A DNA stretch of 7,833 nucleotides. Source: Pseudomonas sp. Its GTDB lineage: Bacteria > Pseudomonadota > Gammaproteobacteria > Pseudomonadales > Pseudomonadaceae. The position numbers and the translations under genes were made by a program. The stretch covers positions 1-7,833 of the forward strand of contig DPSI01000176.1 in NCBI GenBank assembly GCA_003527165.1, read 5' to 3'. The notes under the pieces are model-generated. The model worked only from the letters and a program-made list of their open reading frames with translations, ran no database searches and was not told the origin of the DNA. Shown here in pieces: positions 6,704 through 7,833 of this stretch (position 1 is its first letter; each line of letters starts with the position of its first letter).

Positions 6704-7588
6704 CTAGGCGACTGCCTGATCACGGTCCTGGTTAAGCTCCGGTAGCAACCAGTGCGACCAGAGCGTCGGGGCGAAGGACCTGCGGAAGAAGCCGAAGTGG
6801 CCGATGCGATCCGCGCCGATCTCGCTTGGGGCTATGCGGTGCATGACTTTTGGCGCATCGGTGTAGAAGCCGTGCAGCGATTCGGTGTTGCGTGCCGACA
6901 TCATCTCGTCATCGGTAAACGACAGGGAGGTCAGCGGCGTCCGCACCTCTGCGAATGCACGGCGCATCGGCTCACCCTCGATCCCAACCAGGTATTCAGG
7001 GTGCAGGCACCAGCGACGCCACTGACGGATGACACCGGCGGGCAGGTCACCGACCGCACCGATCCGGTTGCCAGGAAAGTAGCCAGCCAGCGCCGTGAGC
7101 AGCGGGGCTACACCACGCCAGAGCAACCAGGCCTTGCGGCGAATCTGCGGACTGTTCTCTCGCCAGTAGCCGCTGCCGGCGGCGATGGTGATGATGCGGG
7201 TGAGGCGCTCATGGCCTTTCACCATTGGCAGGATCTGGGCGCCGACGCTGTGACCGATCCAGTAAATCGGCAGCTCACCGACTGCTTGCGCGACATTCGC
7301 CAGTACCGCGCTGCAGTCATGACGGGCCCAGTCGAGGATGTCGACGTCGAGGTGACGCAATGGCGCCTGACGGGACTGGCCCATGCCGAGATAGTCGAAG
7401 GTCACCACCAGAAATCCGCGCTCGGCGAGCCAGCTGGCGAAAACGGCGTAGAAGCGTTGTTGGACGCCCATCGCCGGCGCGATCAATACCGCGCCGCGTG
7501 GTGTGCCAGCGGGCTTGTACCAGCGGCTGGCCAGCTGATGGCCGTTACCGTTGTCGATCGAGCGTGCTTCAGCCTGTATCGTCGCCAT
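6704..7588 (-). CDS. Alpha/beta hydrolase family protein
   Basis: This 294-residue protein belongs to the serine hydrolases of the alpha/beta fold, resembling the poorly characterised COG4757-like group. It starts at the ATG complementary to 7586-7588, with GGAG seven bases upstream (7596-7599 on the plus strand). Strand beta-3 and the oxyanion region appear as VLIAPAMG (34-41), FDYLGMGQS (64-72) follows, and the nucleophile elbow is GHSVG with Ser114. Asp226 or Asp227 in SFTDDE and His264 in IGHFGFF are the likely remaining triad members. There is no signal peptide, so it should be cytoplasmic. It is divergent from a TetR gene and convergent with the beta-oxidation operon. It may cleave an ester or thioester, but the substrate is unknown and nothing in the sequence ties it to the operon. 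Confidence 0.85.
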   Translation of the reverse strand: MATIQAEARSIDNGNGHQLASRWYKPAGTPRGAVLIAPAMGVQQRFYAVFASWLAERGFLVVTFDYLGMGQSRQAPLRHLDVDILDWARHDCSAVLANVAQAVGELPIYWIGHSVGAQILPMVKGHERLTRIITIAAGSGYWRENSPQIRRKAWLLWRGVAPLLTALAGYFPGNRIGAVGDLPAGVIRQWRRWCLHPEYLVGIEGEPMRRAFAEVRTPLTSLSFTDDEMMSARNTESLHGFYTDAPKVMHRIAPSEIGADRIGHFGFFRRSFAPTLWSHWLLPELNQDRDQAVA

Positions 7589-7606
7589 GCCTGTTCTCCG
7601 GTCTTT

Positions 7607-7635
7607 TTGTAGTGGCTGGATCGGTGCAGTATACG
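7607..7635 (+). promoter_or_regulatory. Candidate promoter of the TetR-family gene
   Basis: TTGTAG (7607-7612) and TATACG (7630-7635) are spaced by 17 bases and match the consensus at three and four positions. Transcription would begin near 7642, just before the palindrome at 7653-7669, so bound regulator could block its own gene. The -10 elements of this and the opposing hydrolase promoter share the same TATA core, so at least one of them may be misassigned. Confidence 0.3.
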
Positions 7636-7656
7636 AGCAGTAGAAGTTAATTCTAG
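7628..7656 (-). promoter_or_regulatory. Candidate promoter of the hydrolase gene
   Basis: On the minus strand TATACT (complement of 7628-7633) matches the -10 consensus at five of six bases. The hexamer 17 bases upstream, CTAGAA (complement of 7651-7656), is a poor -35 and lies inside the adjacent palindrome. A promoter with a weak -35 covered by an operator would suit repression by the divergent TetR protein. This is by-eye assignment. Confidence 0.4.
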
Positions 7657-7669
7657 AAAATTATTCTAG
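7653..7669. promoter_or_regulatory. Palindromic operator candidate between hydrolase and TetR genes
   Basis: CTAGAA (7653-7658) and TTCTAG (7664-7669) form a perfect 6-bp inverted repeat around five A/T bases. The heptamer ATTCTAG also occurs twice in direct orientation (7650-7656 and 7663-7669), 13 bases apart. The site lies three bases before the GGAG (7672-7675) of the TetR gene and covers the likely -35 region of the hydrolase promoter. Divergently placed TetR repressors commonly bind such palindromes to control both genes; here that role is inferred from position and symmetry. Confidence 0.6.
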
Positions 7670-7680
7670 TCGGAGAGCGA

Positions 7681-7833
7681 ATGGTCCGAAGCAGCCGCAA
7701 GCAGGAAATTCTTCAAGCCGCGCTGGCCTGTTTTACCGAACACGGAGTGGAAGCTACCACCATCGAGATGATCCGCGATCGGTCCGGTGCCAGCATCGGC
7801 AGCCTCTATCACCATTTTGGCAATCGCGAGCGG
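7681..7833 (+). CDS. TetR-family transcriptional regulator (N-terminal part, cut by window end)
   Basis: Only the first 51 codons are present; the frame is open to the window edge. The ATG at 7681 follows GGAG (7672-7675) by five bases. The peptide is a typical TetR DNA-binding domain: a first helix RKQEILQAALACF (6-18), then HGVEATTIEMI, and the recognition region SGASIGSLYHHFGNRE (35-50), with the S-x-G-S-L-Y-x-H-F signature of the family. The ligand-binding domain lies outside the window, so the inducer cannot be guessed. Its divergent placement next to the alpha/beta hydrolase and the palindrome at 7653-7669 suggest local control of that gene and of itself. Confidence 0.9.
   Translation, partial: MVRSSRKQEILQAALACFTEHGVEATTIEMIRDRSGASIGSLYHHFGNRER

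Noticed and set aside
6752..7612. Plus-strand open frame of 286 codons opposite the alpha/beta hydrolase
   Set aside because: The minus-strand frame carries the GHSVG elbow and triad motifs; the plus-strand product has none and has no ribosome binding site.

Overview
The window looks like chromosomal DNA of a GC-rich gammaproteobacterium. Strongly G/C-biased third codon positions, AGGAG-type ribosome binding sites and a GabD very close in sequence to the enterobacterial enzyme all fit Pseudomonas or Stutzerimonas; this assignment is inference. It holds five complete genes and one cut off by the right edge. No mobile element, CRISPR array, tRNA or rRNA was seen.

Layout: (1) 1-337 is non-coding and carries a perfect 10-bp inverted repeat (176-199) and two small GC hairpins just before the first gene. 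(2) 338-1786 (+) encodes a succinate-semialdehyde dehydrogenase (gabD), closed by its own terminator, so it is probably monocistronic. (3) 1787-2123 is an intergenic region with that terminator and a candidate promoter. (4) 2124-6626 (+) is a three-gene beta-oxidation operon: a fused enoyl-CoA hydratase/3-hydroxyacyl-CoA dehydrogenase followed by two acyl-CoA dehydrogenase-family genes, ending in a strong cUUCGg terminator. (5) 6704-7588 (-) is an alpha/beta hydrolase convergent with the operon. (6) From 7681 (+) starts a TetR-family regulator, divergent from the hydrolase, with a 17-bp palindrome in the shared promoter region.

How the genes may work together: the two acyl-CoA dehydrogenase genes look like complementary halves of one enzyme. 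The first keeps the flavin-ring contacts and the likely catalytic Glu. The second has lost those but keeps the Arg/Gln-Phe-Gly and QLHGG FAD contacts that the first lacks. This is the pattern of heteromeric acyl-CoA dehydrogenases such as pimeloyl-CoA dehydrogenase PimC/PimD and the steroid side-chain enzymes. With the PimF-like fusion protein, the operon could carry out the dehydrogenation, hydration and second oxidation of a beta-oxidation round, perhaps on dicarboxyl-CoA substrates. Thiolase and CoA ligase are not in the window. The upstream semialdehyde dehydrogenase would fit dicarboxylate metabolism by making a dicarboxylate from its semialdehyde, but that link rests only on proximity. 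The hydrolase and TetR pair look like a separate locally regulated module.

I found no clearly undescribed system. The most notable points are the split-function acyl-CoA dehydrogenase pair, the hydrolase/TetR operator, and the structured leader of gabD.
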